A stretch of 5,691 nucleotides of DNA from Porphyromonadaceae bacterium UBA2720 (lineage in GTDB: Bacteria > Bacteroidota > Bacteroidia > Bacteroidales > Muribaculaceae), in the NCBI GenBank assembly GCA_002353885.1, contig DEKO01000067.1:284-5974 (forward strand), written 5' to 3'. Below the pieces are notes generated by a model. The model saw only the letters and a program-made list of their open reading frames with translations, did no database searches and was not told the DNA's origin. Every line of letters starts with the position of its first letter. The first letter of the stretch is position 1. Made by a program: the position numbers and the translations under genes. Shown one piece after another: positions 1-5,036 of the stretch.

Positions 1-28
1 CCCAACATTGCGCAGCGCAGCAATATTG

Positions 29-247
29 TGCAATTTAGTGCAATATATTTTGTTGATGGCTTTTGGCCTCTCAACAATTTTTGCAATTTAGTGCAATGTG
101 GCGGCAATAACACAGAATTGCAAGAATTGTTGAGAGGCTAAAAATAGCAGCGAGGCAGTAATTGCACAGAATTGCAAGAATTGTTGAGAGGCTAAAAATA
201 GCAGCGAGGCAGTAATTGCACAGAATTGCAAAGAATTGTTGTGAGGT
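29..247. repeat. Cluster of 54-bp tandem repeats with an inverted copy
   Basis: Two identical 54-bp units lie head to tail at 111-164 and 165-218. A third, partial copy at 219-247 has one extra A and one substitution. Each unit begins CACAGAATTGCAAGAATTG and continues through TTGAGAGGCTAAAAATAG. Positions 61-97 carry the same core in opposite orientation, and 29-44 carries a shorter inverted copy (TGCAATTTAGTGCAAT, identical to 82-97). The cluster is AT-rich and has no convincing gene. The minus-strand reading frame through it is open only because 54 is divisible by three, so the translation is itself an 18-residue repeat. There are no varying spacers, so it is not a CRISPR array. Function is unknown; a protein-binding array, a small non-autonomous element or a repetitive intergenic element are all possible. 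Confidence 0.85.
61..143. repeat. Large imperfect inverted repeat (33-position stem)
   Basis: Positions 61-93 pair with 111-143. Of 33 positions, 29 are Watson-Crick pairs, three are G-T wobbles (65/139, 80/124, 89/115) and one is a mismatch (90/114). The 17-nt loop is 94-110. The left arm can pair equally well with the second tandem unit (165-197) and partly with the third (219-247), so several alternative hairpins are possible. No clear T-run follows the first right arm, so a classical terminator role is not obvious. Confidence 0.75.
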
Positions 248-337
248 TTTTGAATTATCAGATAAATGTAGTAACTTCATCGTCGTAATTCATACAGAAG
301 AACAAAAGTTTTATGTCCTGATGTTCTTAATTCTAAA

Positions 338-351
338 GATTAGGTCTAATC
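338..351. promoter_or_regulatory. Palindrome upstream of the antitoxin-like gene, possible operator
   Basis: GATTAG-GT-CTAATC is a perfect 6-bp-arm palindrome ending 28 bp before the preferred start codon at 380. With A352 bulged out, the pairing extends by three A-T pairs on each side. Many type II antitoxins repress their own promoters at short palindromes, which fits the neighbouring gene. No clear TAnnTTTG promoter element is visible here, so the operator role is inference. Confidence 0.35.
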
Positions 352-379
352 ATTTTAAATCGTAGATGCCATGACTGGA

Positions 380-628
380 ATGGAATTAAATGCGCAGATT
401 TGGCGAGACATCGCCTCAATCGCCGATGACGAGGCTCTGATGAAGCGCCTTGCCAAGTACCTCAAGCGCCTCACCGCAGCGAAGCCCGACCCCACCGAGA
501 TGACATACGACGAGTTTGTCGCTCGCATTCAAAGAGGCAAAGAGCAATACGCACGAGGTGAGTACTCCGAAATGCTCCCCGGTGAAGATTTGACAGCCCA
601 CCTAAGACGATTGGGTTATACTATATAG
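380..628 (+). CDS. Small antitoxin-like protein of unknown function, no toxin adjacent
   Basis: Encodes 82 residues from ATG 380 or 85 residues from the in-frame ATG at 371. The downstream ATG is preferred because the protein would then begin MELNAQIW, which matches how I recall related Bacteroidales proteins beginning. The protein is highly charged and predicted mostly helical. It has an N-terminal helical part (IWRDIASIADDEALMKRLAKY), a basic stretch, then a PTEMTYDEFVARI segment and the tail MLPGEDLTAHLRRLGYTI. It has no signal peptide or membrane segment. From memory, small proteins of this shape often precede RelE/ParE-type toxins in Bacteroidales, so antitoxin-like is a resemblance call and not a domain hit. 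No toxin reading frame follows: the next 500 bp hold a regulator remnant and a hairpin. It may be an orphan antitoxin, or a regulator that acts alone. The palindrome at 338-351 could be its operator. The coding call itself is well supported by composition. Confidence 0.6.
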   Translation: MELNAQIWRDIASIADDEALMKRLAKYLKRLTAAKPDPTEMTYDEFVARIQRGKEQYARGEYSEMLPGEDLTAHLRRLGYTI

Positions 629-642
629 GGTTATTAACACCA

Positions 643-673
643 GCGAGGCAGACCAGTAGTTTGCTCGCCTCGC
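643..673. repeat. Short inverted repeat after the antitoxin-like gene
   Basis: GCGAGGC at 643-649 pairs with GCCTCGC at 667-673 across a 17-nt loop. No T-run follows, so terminator activity is doubtful. The 11-mer CAGCGAGGCAG at 641-651 also occurs inside both tandem units of the left repeat cluster (148-158 and 202-212), which suggests a shared repetitive origin. Confidence 0.4.
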
Positions 674-721
674 AATGAACGAACCCAAAGCTTTCGCCAA
701 AGCACAACGCCTTCTTGCCGA

Positions 722-901
722 GTTGGCCTCCAGCAATTGGGTCATGCGGTCATAGAGCGCACGGTTCTTGTGCTGCACCTCGCGATACTTGGCCAGCAAC
801 AGAGCCAACAATGCCAGCACCACCACGGCAAAGGCGATGACACACCACAGCACCAGTTGCAGCGACTGGCGGCGGTGTTCCTGCTCGCGACGGAAAGGCA
901 C
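722..901 (-). pseudogene. Remnant of a membrane-anchored (TPR-type?) regulator
   Basis: The minus-strand frame reads a basic N-terminal stretch (FRREQEHRRQ), one strong hydrophobic segment at about residues 14-37, then a charged, coiled-coil-like linker (KYREVQHKNRALYDRMTQLL). This order resembles the middle of Bacteroidetes sensor/regulator proteins, in which periplasmic tetratricopeptide repeats are joined by one transmembrane helix and a short coiled coil to a cytoplasmic helix-turn-helix domain. Here the TPR part is missing: an in-frame stop lies about nine codons upstream. The DNA-binding part is also missing: after about residue 60 the frame stays open to 602 but no longer looks like protein. 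The only start available is GTG at 901. I read it as a fragment left by deletion. A genuine small single-pass membrane protein is the alternative. The family match is by general resemblance. Confidence 0.45.
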
Positions 902-917
902 TTTGATACTATTTGCT

Positions 918-989
918 ATTAGCCGTTAGTTTTTAGCTTACTGCTAACAAATCATTAGCCGTTAATCTCACAAGAGGTTAACGGCTAAT
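918..989. repeat. ATTAGCCGTTA repeated three times (two direct, one inverted)
   Basis: ATTAGCCGTTA occurs at 918-928 and 954-964, 36 bp apart, and inverted at 979-989. The last two form the terminator stem listed separately. The spacer between them also contains a small TTAGC/GCTAA hairpin (933-947). This looks like a repetitive intergenic element rather than coding sequence. Confidence 0.6.
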
Positions 990-995
990 TGTTTT
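954..995 (+). terminator. Probable Rho-independent terminator
   Basis: ATTAGCCGTTAA (954-965) pairs perfectly with TTAACGGCTAAT (978-989). The stem continues inward through a T-G wobble and CTC/GAG to an ACAA tetraloop (970-973), giving a 16-bp stem. TGTTTT follows at 990-995. It would stop plus-strand transcription arriving from the antitoxin-like gene and insulate the downstream promoter. The stem is richer in A-T than a textbook terminator. Confidence 0.6.
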
Positions 996-1086
996 AGGGG
1001 GACTGCTGTTGTTGAAGTCATTTATAGATTCGCTGAATAGTCAATCGTTCCCAACATTATTTATGATTTAATAAAATTTTGCGTTA

Positions 1087-1121
1087 TTTGGGGGTAAATT
1101 GCGAAAAAATGCTTAATTTTG
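1087..1121 (+). promoter_or_regulatory. Bacteroidetes-type promoter of the dockerin/FGE-like gene
   Basis: TAATTTTG at 1114-1121 matches the Bacteroidetes -7 consensus TAnnTTTG and lies 29 bp before the chosen ATG at 1151. The best -33 candidate is TTTG at 1087-1090, but the 23-bp spacer is longer than the usual 19-21. The -7 call is therefore firmer than the -33 call. The predicted leader is only about 20-25 nt, A-rich and without a Shine-Dalgarno site. Confidence 0.55.
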
Positions 1122-1150
1122 TGCTGTGATAATCATAAAAATTGAAAACG

Positions 1151-2143
1151 ATGAAAAAATCCTATCTCAAAACAATGGCTCTGGTGGCATGCTTGCTGCT
1201 GGGGCTGAGCGCCACGGCGCAAGTGCAAGGTGACCTCACTGGTGACGGTTACGTAGACATCGCTGATGTCAACGCCGTGATCAACATGATGCTGGGCAAG
1301 ACGGCTCAAACTGCAGCCGGTGATGTCACGGGCGACAACAACGTCGACATCGCCGACGTAAATGCCGTCATCAACATTATGCTTGGAAAAACAAGTCAAG
1401 AAGTGCAAACTTTCACCGTTAACGGTGTGTCGTTCAAGATGGTGGCAGTCGAGGGCGGCACATTCTCTATGGGTGCTACCGAAGAGCAAGAAAGCGATGC
1501 CTATGGTGATGAGAAACCGGTGCACCAAGTGACACTGAGCAGTTACAGCATCGGTCAGACCGAGGTCACGCAGGAGTTGTGGCAGGCGGTGATGGGCACT
1601 AATCCCAGCTATTTCCAGGCTTCTACCGCTGCGGACTACGGTACCAACCTACAGCGACCAGTGGAGCAGGTGAGCTGGAATGACTGTCATACCTTCATCA
1701 CCAAGCTGAATGAACTGACAGGAAAGACCTTCCGTCTCCCGACAGAGGCAGAGTGGGAGTACGCCGCTCGTGGTGGCAACAAGAGCCAAGGTTACAAGTA
1801 CGCTGGCAGTAATAACGTCGGTGACGTGGCCTGGTATATTGCTAACATTCCTTCGCAAACGAGCGGCGACAGTGGTTACGGAACCCAGACGATTGCGACC
1901 AAAGCACCCAACGAGTTGGGCCTGTACGACATGAGCGGCAACGTGTGGGAATGGTGTCAGGACTGGTACGACTACTATAGCAGCGATGCACAAACCAACC
2001 CCACCGGTCCATCAATTGGTGCCACTGTTATGTTCCGTGGAGGTAGCTGGCAACATGGTTTTCAAAGTTGCCGTGTGTCTATGCGCAACCACTGCGGGGA
2101 GATGGTTACAGATAACTATATCGGTTTCCGCCTCGCCCTTTAG
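1151..2143 (+). CDS. Secreted protein with two dockerin repeats and an FGE/SUMF1-like (C-type-lectin-fold) domain
   Basis: The gene encodes 330 residues from ATG 1151; an in-frame TTG at 1142 is less likely. Residues 1-23 form a Sec signal peptide (basic start, hydrophobic core, likely cut near SATA-Q). Two dockerin type I calcium-binding repeats lie at residues 27-50 and 57-80, exactly 30 residues apart. Their acidic ligands are D28/D32/D36/D39 and D58/D62/D66/D69. Residues 95-330 are a complete FGE-sulfatase (PF03781-type) domain with GGTFSMG, ETQ-type TEVTQELWQ, RLPTEAEWEYAARGG, LYDMSGNVWEW, RGGSW and GFRLAL. By alignment to RGGSY-x-C in formylglycine-generating enzymes, the first catalytic cysteine is replaced by H302 while the second is kept as C307. 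An oxidase like true FGE is therefore unlikely, and a ligand-binding role fits better. Residues 301-323 are compositionally odd (see findings). There is no C-terminal T9SS sorting domain. The dockerin partner in this non-cellulosomal lineage is unknown. Confidence 0.92.
   Translation: MKKSYLKTMALVACLLLGLSATAQVQGDLTGDGYVDIADVNAVINMMLGKTAQTAAGDVTGDNNVDIADVNAVINIMLGKTSQEVQTFTVNGVSFKMVAVEGGTFSMGATEEQESDAYGDEKPVHQVTLSSYSIGQTEVTQELWQAVMGTNPSYFQASTAADYGTNLQRPVEQVSWNDCHTFITKLNELTGKTFRLPTEAEWEYAARGGNKSQGYKYAGSNNVGDVAWYIANIPSQTSGDSGYGTQTIATKAPNELGLYDMSGNVWEWCQDWYDYYSSDAQTNPTGPSIGATVMFRGGSWQHGFQSCRVSMRNHCGEMVTDNYIGFRLAL
2036..2131 (+). other. Candidate DGR variable region at the 3' end of the FGE-like gene
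   Basis: This stretch encodes residues 296-327, from RGGSW to GFR. The scaffold residues that define the fold are conserved (RGGSW, C307-R-V-S, R312, GFR), but the positions between them are an unusual mix: Q, H, G, F, Q, S, then M, H, C, G, E, M, V, T, D, Y. Eight of these codons (CAT, GGT, TTT, AGT, CAC, TGC, GAT, TAT) differ from AAT or AAC only at the first two positions. That is the signature of adenine-directed mutagenesis by a diversity-generating retroelement. No reverse transcriptase or template repeat lies in the window, so this is a hypothesis. Confidence 0.35.
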
Positions 2144-2154
2144 TATTACATAGT

Positions 2155-2206
2155 TAACAAAATCAGTGCGGCTGGGAACCAACTCCCTGCCGCACTGATT
2201 TTGTTA
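2155..2206. terminator. Long hairpin between convergent genes, probable bidirectional terminator
   Basis: TAACAAAATCAGTGCGGC (2155-2172) pairs perfectly with 2189-2206, an 18-bp stem with a GC-rich tip and an A/T-rich base. The loop can pair further (GGGA 2174-2177 with TCCC 2184-2187), leaving a six-base loop. The T-rich strand inside the stem serves either direction. It lies 12 bp after the dockerin/FGE-like stop codon and downstream of aroB on the other strand, so it probably ends transcription from both sides. Confidence 0.8.
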
Positions 2207-2395
2207 TTTGATGAGTTTTGATGGATTTGGTGGCAATAATCATCGACCCACGCGGAACAAAAATATGTTTTTATGTCTTTCTAGTCTAAACAAACAAGAA
2301 ACAAGCTTTCTGTTCTTTTGTCTAATGAAAGACATGGGAATGTTGCCCCTGCCTTAGATATGCAAAACTACGATGATTTTGCTAGTAGGGACAAC
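2200..2395 (-). ncRNA. Possible small leftward transcript between aroB and the hairpin
   Basis: On the minus strand, TAGTTTTG (2370-2363) fits TAnnTTTG, with a weak TTGT near 2394-2391 about 20 bp upstream. Transcription from there would run about 150-200 nt to the strong hairpin at 2206-2155. The interval contains no open reading frame of note. It does contain 9-bp perfect arms (2273-2281 with 2327-2335) enclosing a further imperfect hairpin. It could equally be the untranslated 3' end of the aroB message. Low confidence. Confidence 0.2.
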
Positions 2396-2423
2396 TGATA
2401 TATAATTCCCTTGCTAACAGCTC

Positions 2424-3479
2424 TTAATCCACATAGTCCCGCATGATGTCGAGGGCGGTGGTCATGTCGTCGGGAACGATGGTGTTGTCGAGGACGGGGT
2501 CGCCCAGCCGGCGTAGCAGGGTACAGTTGACCTCGCCCTGGCGACTCTTTTTGTCATGGCGCATCAACTCGAGCAGGGCAGGGTAGTCGTCGCAGGTGAT
2601 GCCGGGCGTGCCGTAGTGCTCGCGCACATAGGTGCCCAGGCGGTGCAGGTCGCTGCTGGGAAATTGTAGCAGCATGTGCGACAGCACAGCCTCGGTGACC
2701 AGCCCCCATGCCACGGCGTAGCCGTGCGGCACGGTGCGGCCTTGTTGCAGCGCCAGGCTCTCGAGTGCGTGTCCCACGGTGTGCCCCAGATTGAGGGCGC
2801 GGCGCAGGCCTTGCTCGGTCGGGTCCTGGGCGACGATGCGCTGCTTGACCGCCACTGATGTCTCCAGCAGTTGCAGCAGATGGTCTGGTTCGTCGGTGCT
2901 GGGCTCATGACTTAACACATCGGCGAAGTCTTGTGGCCCACTGAGCATGGCGTGCTTGACCATCTCGGCATAGCCCGAGCGCAGTTCCTGCCGGGGCAGG
3001 GTGTCGAGGAAGCAGGTCGAGATGATGACCTCGTTGGCTGGAGCAAAGGCACCAATCTCGTTTTTCAGCCCGTTGAAGTTGATGCCCGTCTTGCCGCCCA
3101 CGGCCGCGTCGACGGCGGCGAGCAGGGTGGTGGGAATGTTGATGAAGCGGATGCCGCGCTTGAAGGTGGCGGCTGCCATGCCGCCCAGGTCGGTGACCAT
3201 GCCGCCGCCCACGTTCACCACCACGCTGTGGCGTGTGGCACCGCCGTCGCTCAATGCCTGCCACACACTTGCCAGTGTGTCGAGGGTCTTGTGCTCGTCA
3301 CCGGCTGGGATGACGATGGGGGTGGCTTGGCGCAGCCACTCGCTGTCGATGCGTGGCAGCACCAGTTGTGCGGTGTTGTTGTCGGCGATGACAAACAAGC
3401 CAAAGCAATCAGTGGATGCCAGCGCCCTGTCGAGCGCGGCACCCACTTGGTTGCTGTATGTGACGTGTTGCGTGATCAC
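2424..3479 (-). CDS. aroB: 3-dehydroquinate synthase
   Basis: This is the second enzyme of the shikimate pathway. It converts DAHP to 3-dehydroquinate in the cytoplasm with NAD+ and a divalent metal (usually Zn), feeding chorismate and aromatic amino acid synthesis. The 351 residues are a normal length for the family. Diagnostic motifs appear in order: GDEHKT (60-65), GGGMVTDLGG (91-100, nucleotide binding), IPTTLLAAVDAAVGGKTGIN (115-134), SGYAEMVKH (168-176), NLGHTVGHALE (230-240), HGYAVAWG (252-259) and HDKKSRQG near the C-terminus. By family alignment the metal ligands are E172, H233 and H252, all present. The start is GTG at 3479-3477, which overlaps the upstream HAD stop codon by 4 bp (GTGA). 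This implies translational coupling, and there is no room for a separate promoter. The nearest terminator is the hairpin at 2155-2206. The gene appears intact. Confidence 0.97.
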   Translation of the reverse strand: MITQHVTYSNQVGAALDRALASTDCFGLFVIADNNTAQLVLPRIDSEWLRQATPIVIPAGDEHKTLDTLASVWQALSDGGATRHSVVVNVGGGMVTDLGGMAAATFKRGIRFINIPTTLLAAVDAAVGGKTGINFNGLKNEIGAFAPANEVIISTCFLDTLPRQELRSGYAEMVKHAMLSGPQDFADVLSHEPSTDEPDHLLQLLETSVAVKQRIVAQDPTEQGLRRALNLGHTVGHALESLALQQGRTVPHGYAVAWGLVTEAVLSHMLLQFPSSDLHRLGTYVREHYGTPGITCDDYPALLELMRHDKKSRQGEVNCTLLRRLGDPVLDNTIVPDDMTTALDIMRDYVD

Positions 3480-4216
3480 GCCTGTGTCTGCTTAAAGGCT
3501 GCAATGAGTGCGGGCAGACCTTGTGCCAGGGCCTCCATGCTGGGGTAGACGATGTCGGCACCAGCCTTGTAGAGGTCTTTCTCGGGAATGGGACCCGTGG
3601 TGACGCCGATGGTGAAGCAACCGGCGGCATGTCCGGCTTGTACGCCCAGTGGGGCGTTCTCGATGACGATGCACTGGTTGGGCTTGGCCTCGGCCTTGAG
3701 TGCGCCCTTGAGATAGGGCTCGGGGCTGGGCTTGCCACGGCGCACATCGTGGCCGGTGACGCGCTTCTCGCTCATCAAGCCTGGGAAGTCCTGATCGATG
3801 CGGTCGAGGATGCTGGGCTGCATCGACCCACTGACCAGGATGCGCTCGATGTCGGCATCGCGCAAGGCCTCGAGCATGGCAGTTGCACCCGGCATGACAG
3901 GGGTCTCGCCAGCCTCCTTGAAGTAGCGTCCCTTGACGCCGTACAATGCGATGGCCTCGTCATCGGTGATTTGCTTGCCTGCGCCTTCCTTGAATTTCTT
4001 CTTGATGATCTCGACACCGGTCATGCCTTCATAGAGGTAGAACTCGTCGCGGGTGCATTTGATGCCATTTTTTTTCATCAGTTTGACCCAGGCGCGGGTG
4101 TGATTCTTCATCGAGTCAAAGAGCACACCATCGCAGTCGATGAGTGCCACCTTGATGTCTATACTCTTGTTACCTGTGTATTTCAGGTAACCGGCAATTG
4201 CATTTTGTTCAGTCAT
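3476..4216 (-). CDS. HAD-superfamily phosphohydrolase, similar to BT2127-type pyrophosphatase
   Basis: This 246-residue cytoplasmic HAD hydrolase carries a beta-phosphoglucomutase-like cap. Motif I is DCDGVLFDS with nucleophile D27 and acid/base D29. Motif II is the serine region LVSGS (S129). Motif III is RRGKPSPEPYL (K162). Motif IV is IENAPLGVQAG (E186, N187). The cap contains YLYEGMTG with E63, and H39 lies ten residues after D29. From memory, this layout matches Bacteroides thetaiotaomicron BT2127, described as an inorganic pyrophosphatase, in which the equivalent glutamate, histidine and motif IV asparagine shape the active site. Pyrophosphate hydrolysis is therefore the best guess. A sugar-phosphate phosphatase or mutase is the alternative. 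About 20 residues precede the HAD core. The stop TGA overlaps the aroB start by 4 bp, so the two are co-translated. The start ATG at 4216 follows an AT-rich leader with no Shine-Dalgarno site. Confidence 0.9.
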   Translation of the reverse strand: MTEQNAIAGYLKYTGNKSIDIKVALIDCDGVLFDSMKNHTRAWVKLMKKNGIKCTRDEFYLYEGMTGVEIIKKKFKEGAGKQITDDEAIALYGVKGRYFKEAGETPVMPGATAMLEALRDADIERILVSGSMQPSILDRIDQDFPGLMSEKRVTGHDVRRGKPSPEPYLKGALKAEAKPNQCIVIENAPLGVQAGHAAGCFTIGVTTGPIPEKDLYKAGADIVYPSMEALAQGLPALIAAFKQTQA

Positions 4217-4225
4217 ATCTAATTA

Positions 4226-4253
4226 ATTGAAAATTGACAATTGAGAATTAAGA
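4226..4253. repeat. Four-copy heptamer tandem repeat in the HAD leader
   Basis: ATTGAAA, ATTGACA, ATTGAGA and ATTAAGA lie in direct succession at 4226-4253, 10 bp upstream of the HAD start codon on the minus strand. Similar AATTGA-type runs are, from memory, common between Bacteroidales genes. No TAnnTTTG element is visible in this 85-bp gap, so whether the HAD-aroB pair has its own promoter is open. Confidence 0.6.
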
Positions 4254-4301
4254 CCGCTGCGATGGCAGTGAATAGCGCGCATGATTCATTGAGCACGTTG
4301 T

Positions 4302-5036
4302 CTACTGCCTGACGGTGATATGGAAGCAACCTTGCTTGCGTTCGAAGATAGCGAAGCATCGTCCCTGTTTGCGTTTGTGCTGGATGACCTCGGCCAGGAT
4401 GTTCTTTAAGTCCTCGAGCGAGGTGAGCTGAGTGGTGTCCATGCAGTCAAACTTGGTCCAGCTGATGTCAAACGTGGTGCCGAACCGGTGGCACGATTGG
4501 TCGCTGGCGTTGCGGTTGCGGCGGCGCAGGCGCTCCACACTATACTCGGTGCGCAGCACGCTGGTTACCTTGATGCGATAGTTGCCACCGCCACGAGCAC
4601 GCACTGTGTCTTGGAAGGTTCGTCCGATGTCCTTGAGCAGTTGTGCCGCACGGGGCACCAGATAGGGCATCGACATCCACAGCGAGTCGACAATGAATTC
4701 ATCGCATGAGTAGATGCGCTGGATGGGACGTTTCAGGTGATAGGCACTCCGCAGGTCGGTTACAGGGGCTATGCCATTGGCGATGGCCACAGGCAACTGG
4801 ATGTCGTTGGTGTCGTTAAACACTTCACGCAGTCGGCCTAGAGGGTTGACATGGATGCGTCGCACATTGCTGTCGTTACCCACGTCGTTGAGCAGACAGC
4901 ACACAGCACGCGGACGTAGACTCACCAACGTGTCGGCCGCACTCAGCGAACCATCATCACCATCATGGCTTGAGCAAGCACTCATGATGATTGTTATGGA
5001 CTGCAGGACGGCCAGCCAGAGCAGCGAACGCATCAT
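4302..5036 (-). CDS. DUF5715-family lipoprotein with an M15-like metallopeptidase signature
   Basis: The 244 residues begin with a hydrophobic signal and a lipobox-like MSAC, making C21 the lipidated cysteine. The following SSHDGDDG is acidic, as in Bacteroidetes surface-export signals, so an outer-membrane and perhaps surface location is likely. The C-terminal part resembles M15/VanY D-Ala-D-Ala peptidases: SVLRT (159-163, like SGxRS), SCHRFGTTFDI (181-191, like SxHxxGxAxD, ligands H183 and D190) and FHITV (H239, third metal ligand). The usual catalytic glutamate three residues before the last histidine (ExWH) is G236 here, so hydrolytic activity is uncertain. The assignment to DUF5715 is from memory of the pattern. 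A role in peptidoglycan binding or trimming is inference. The start ATG at 5036 overlaps the nitroreductase stop by 4 bp (ATGA). An alternative ATG one codon later (5033) would be equivalent. Confidence 0.8.
   Translation of the reverse strand: MMRSLLWLAVLQSITIIMSACSSHDGDDGSLSAADTLVSLRPRAVCCLLNDVGNDSNVRRIHVNPLGRLREVFNDTNDIQLPVAIANGIAPVTDLRSAYHLKRPIQRIYSCDEFIVDSLWMSMPYLVPRAAQLLKDIGRTFQDTVRARGGGNYRIKVTSVLRTEYSVERLRRRNRNASDQSCHRFGTTFDISWTKFDCMDTTQLTSLEDLKNILAEVIQHKRKQGRCFAIFERKQGCFHITVRQ

Noticed and set aside
111..247. CRISPR-like array
   Set aside because: The units are contiguous 54-bp tandem copies without distinct spacers, and no cas genes are present.
71..280. Minus-strand 69-residue frame with an internal 18-residue repeat
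   Set aside because: The frame is open because it crosses 54-bp tandem repeats (a multiple of three). It has no plausible promoter and no resemblance to known proteins.
298..328. AAGAACA/TGTTCTT inverted repeat as a terminator
   Set aside because: The stem is only 7 bp with a 17-nt loop and no T-run, so chance is a sufficient explanation.
737..922. Plus-strand 61-residue frame opposite the regulator remnant
   Set aside because: It is glutamine- and histidine-rich, as expected from antisense reading of a leucine/valine-rich membrane segment, and has no independent support.
1142..1150. TTG start three codons before the dockerin/FGE-like ATG
   Set aside because: ATG at 1151 gives a standard MKK-type signal peptide. 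The TTG adds nothing and is a poor start in this context.
1649..1993. Minus-strand frame inside the FGE-like gene
   Set aside because: It is antisense to highly conserved FGE-domain motifs and has no recognisable features of its own.
2931..3548. Long plus-strand frames opposite aroB (also 3001-3495)
   Set aside because: They are antisense shadows of a high-GC coding region. The aroB motifs on the minus strand are unambiguous.
3521..4222. Plus-strand 233-residue frame opposite the HAD gene
   Set aside because: It mirrors the HAD coding sequence in an antisense frame. The HAD motifs I-IV lie on the minus strand.
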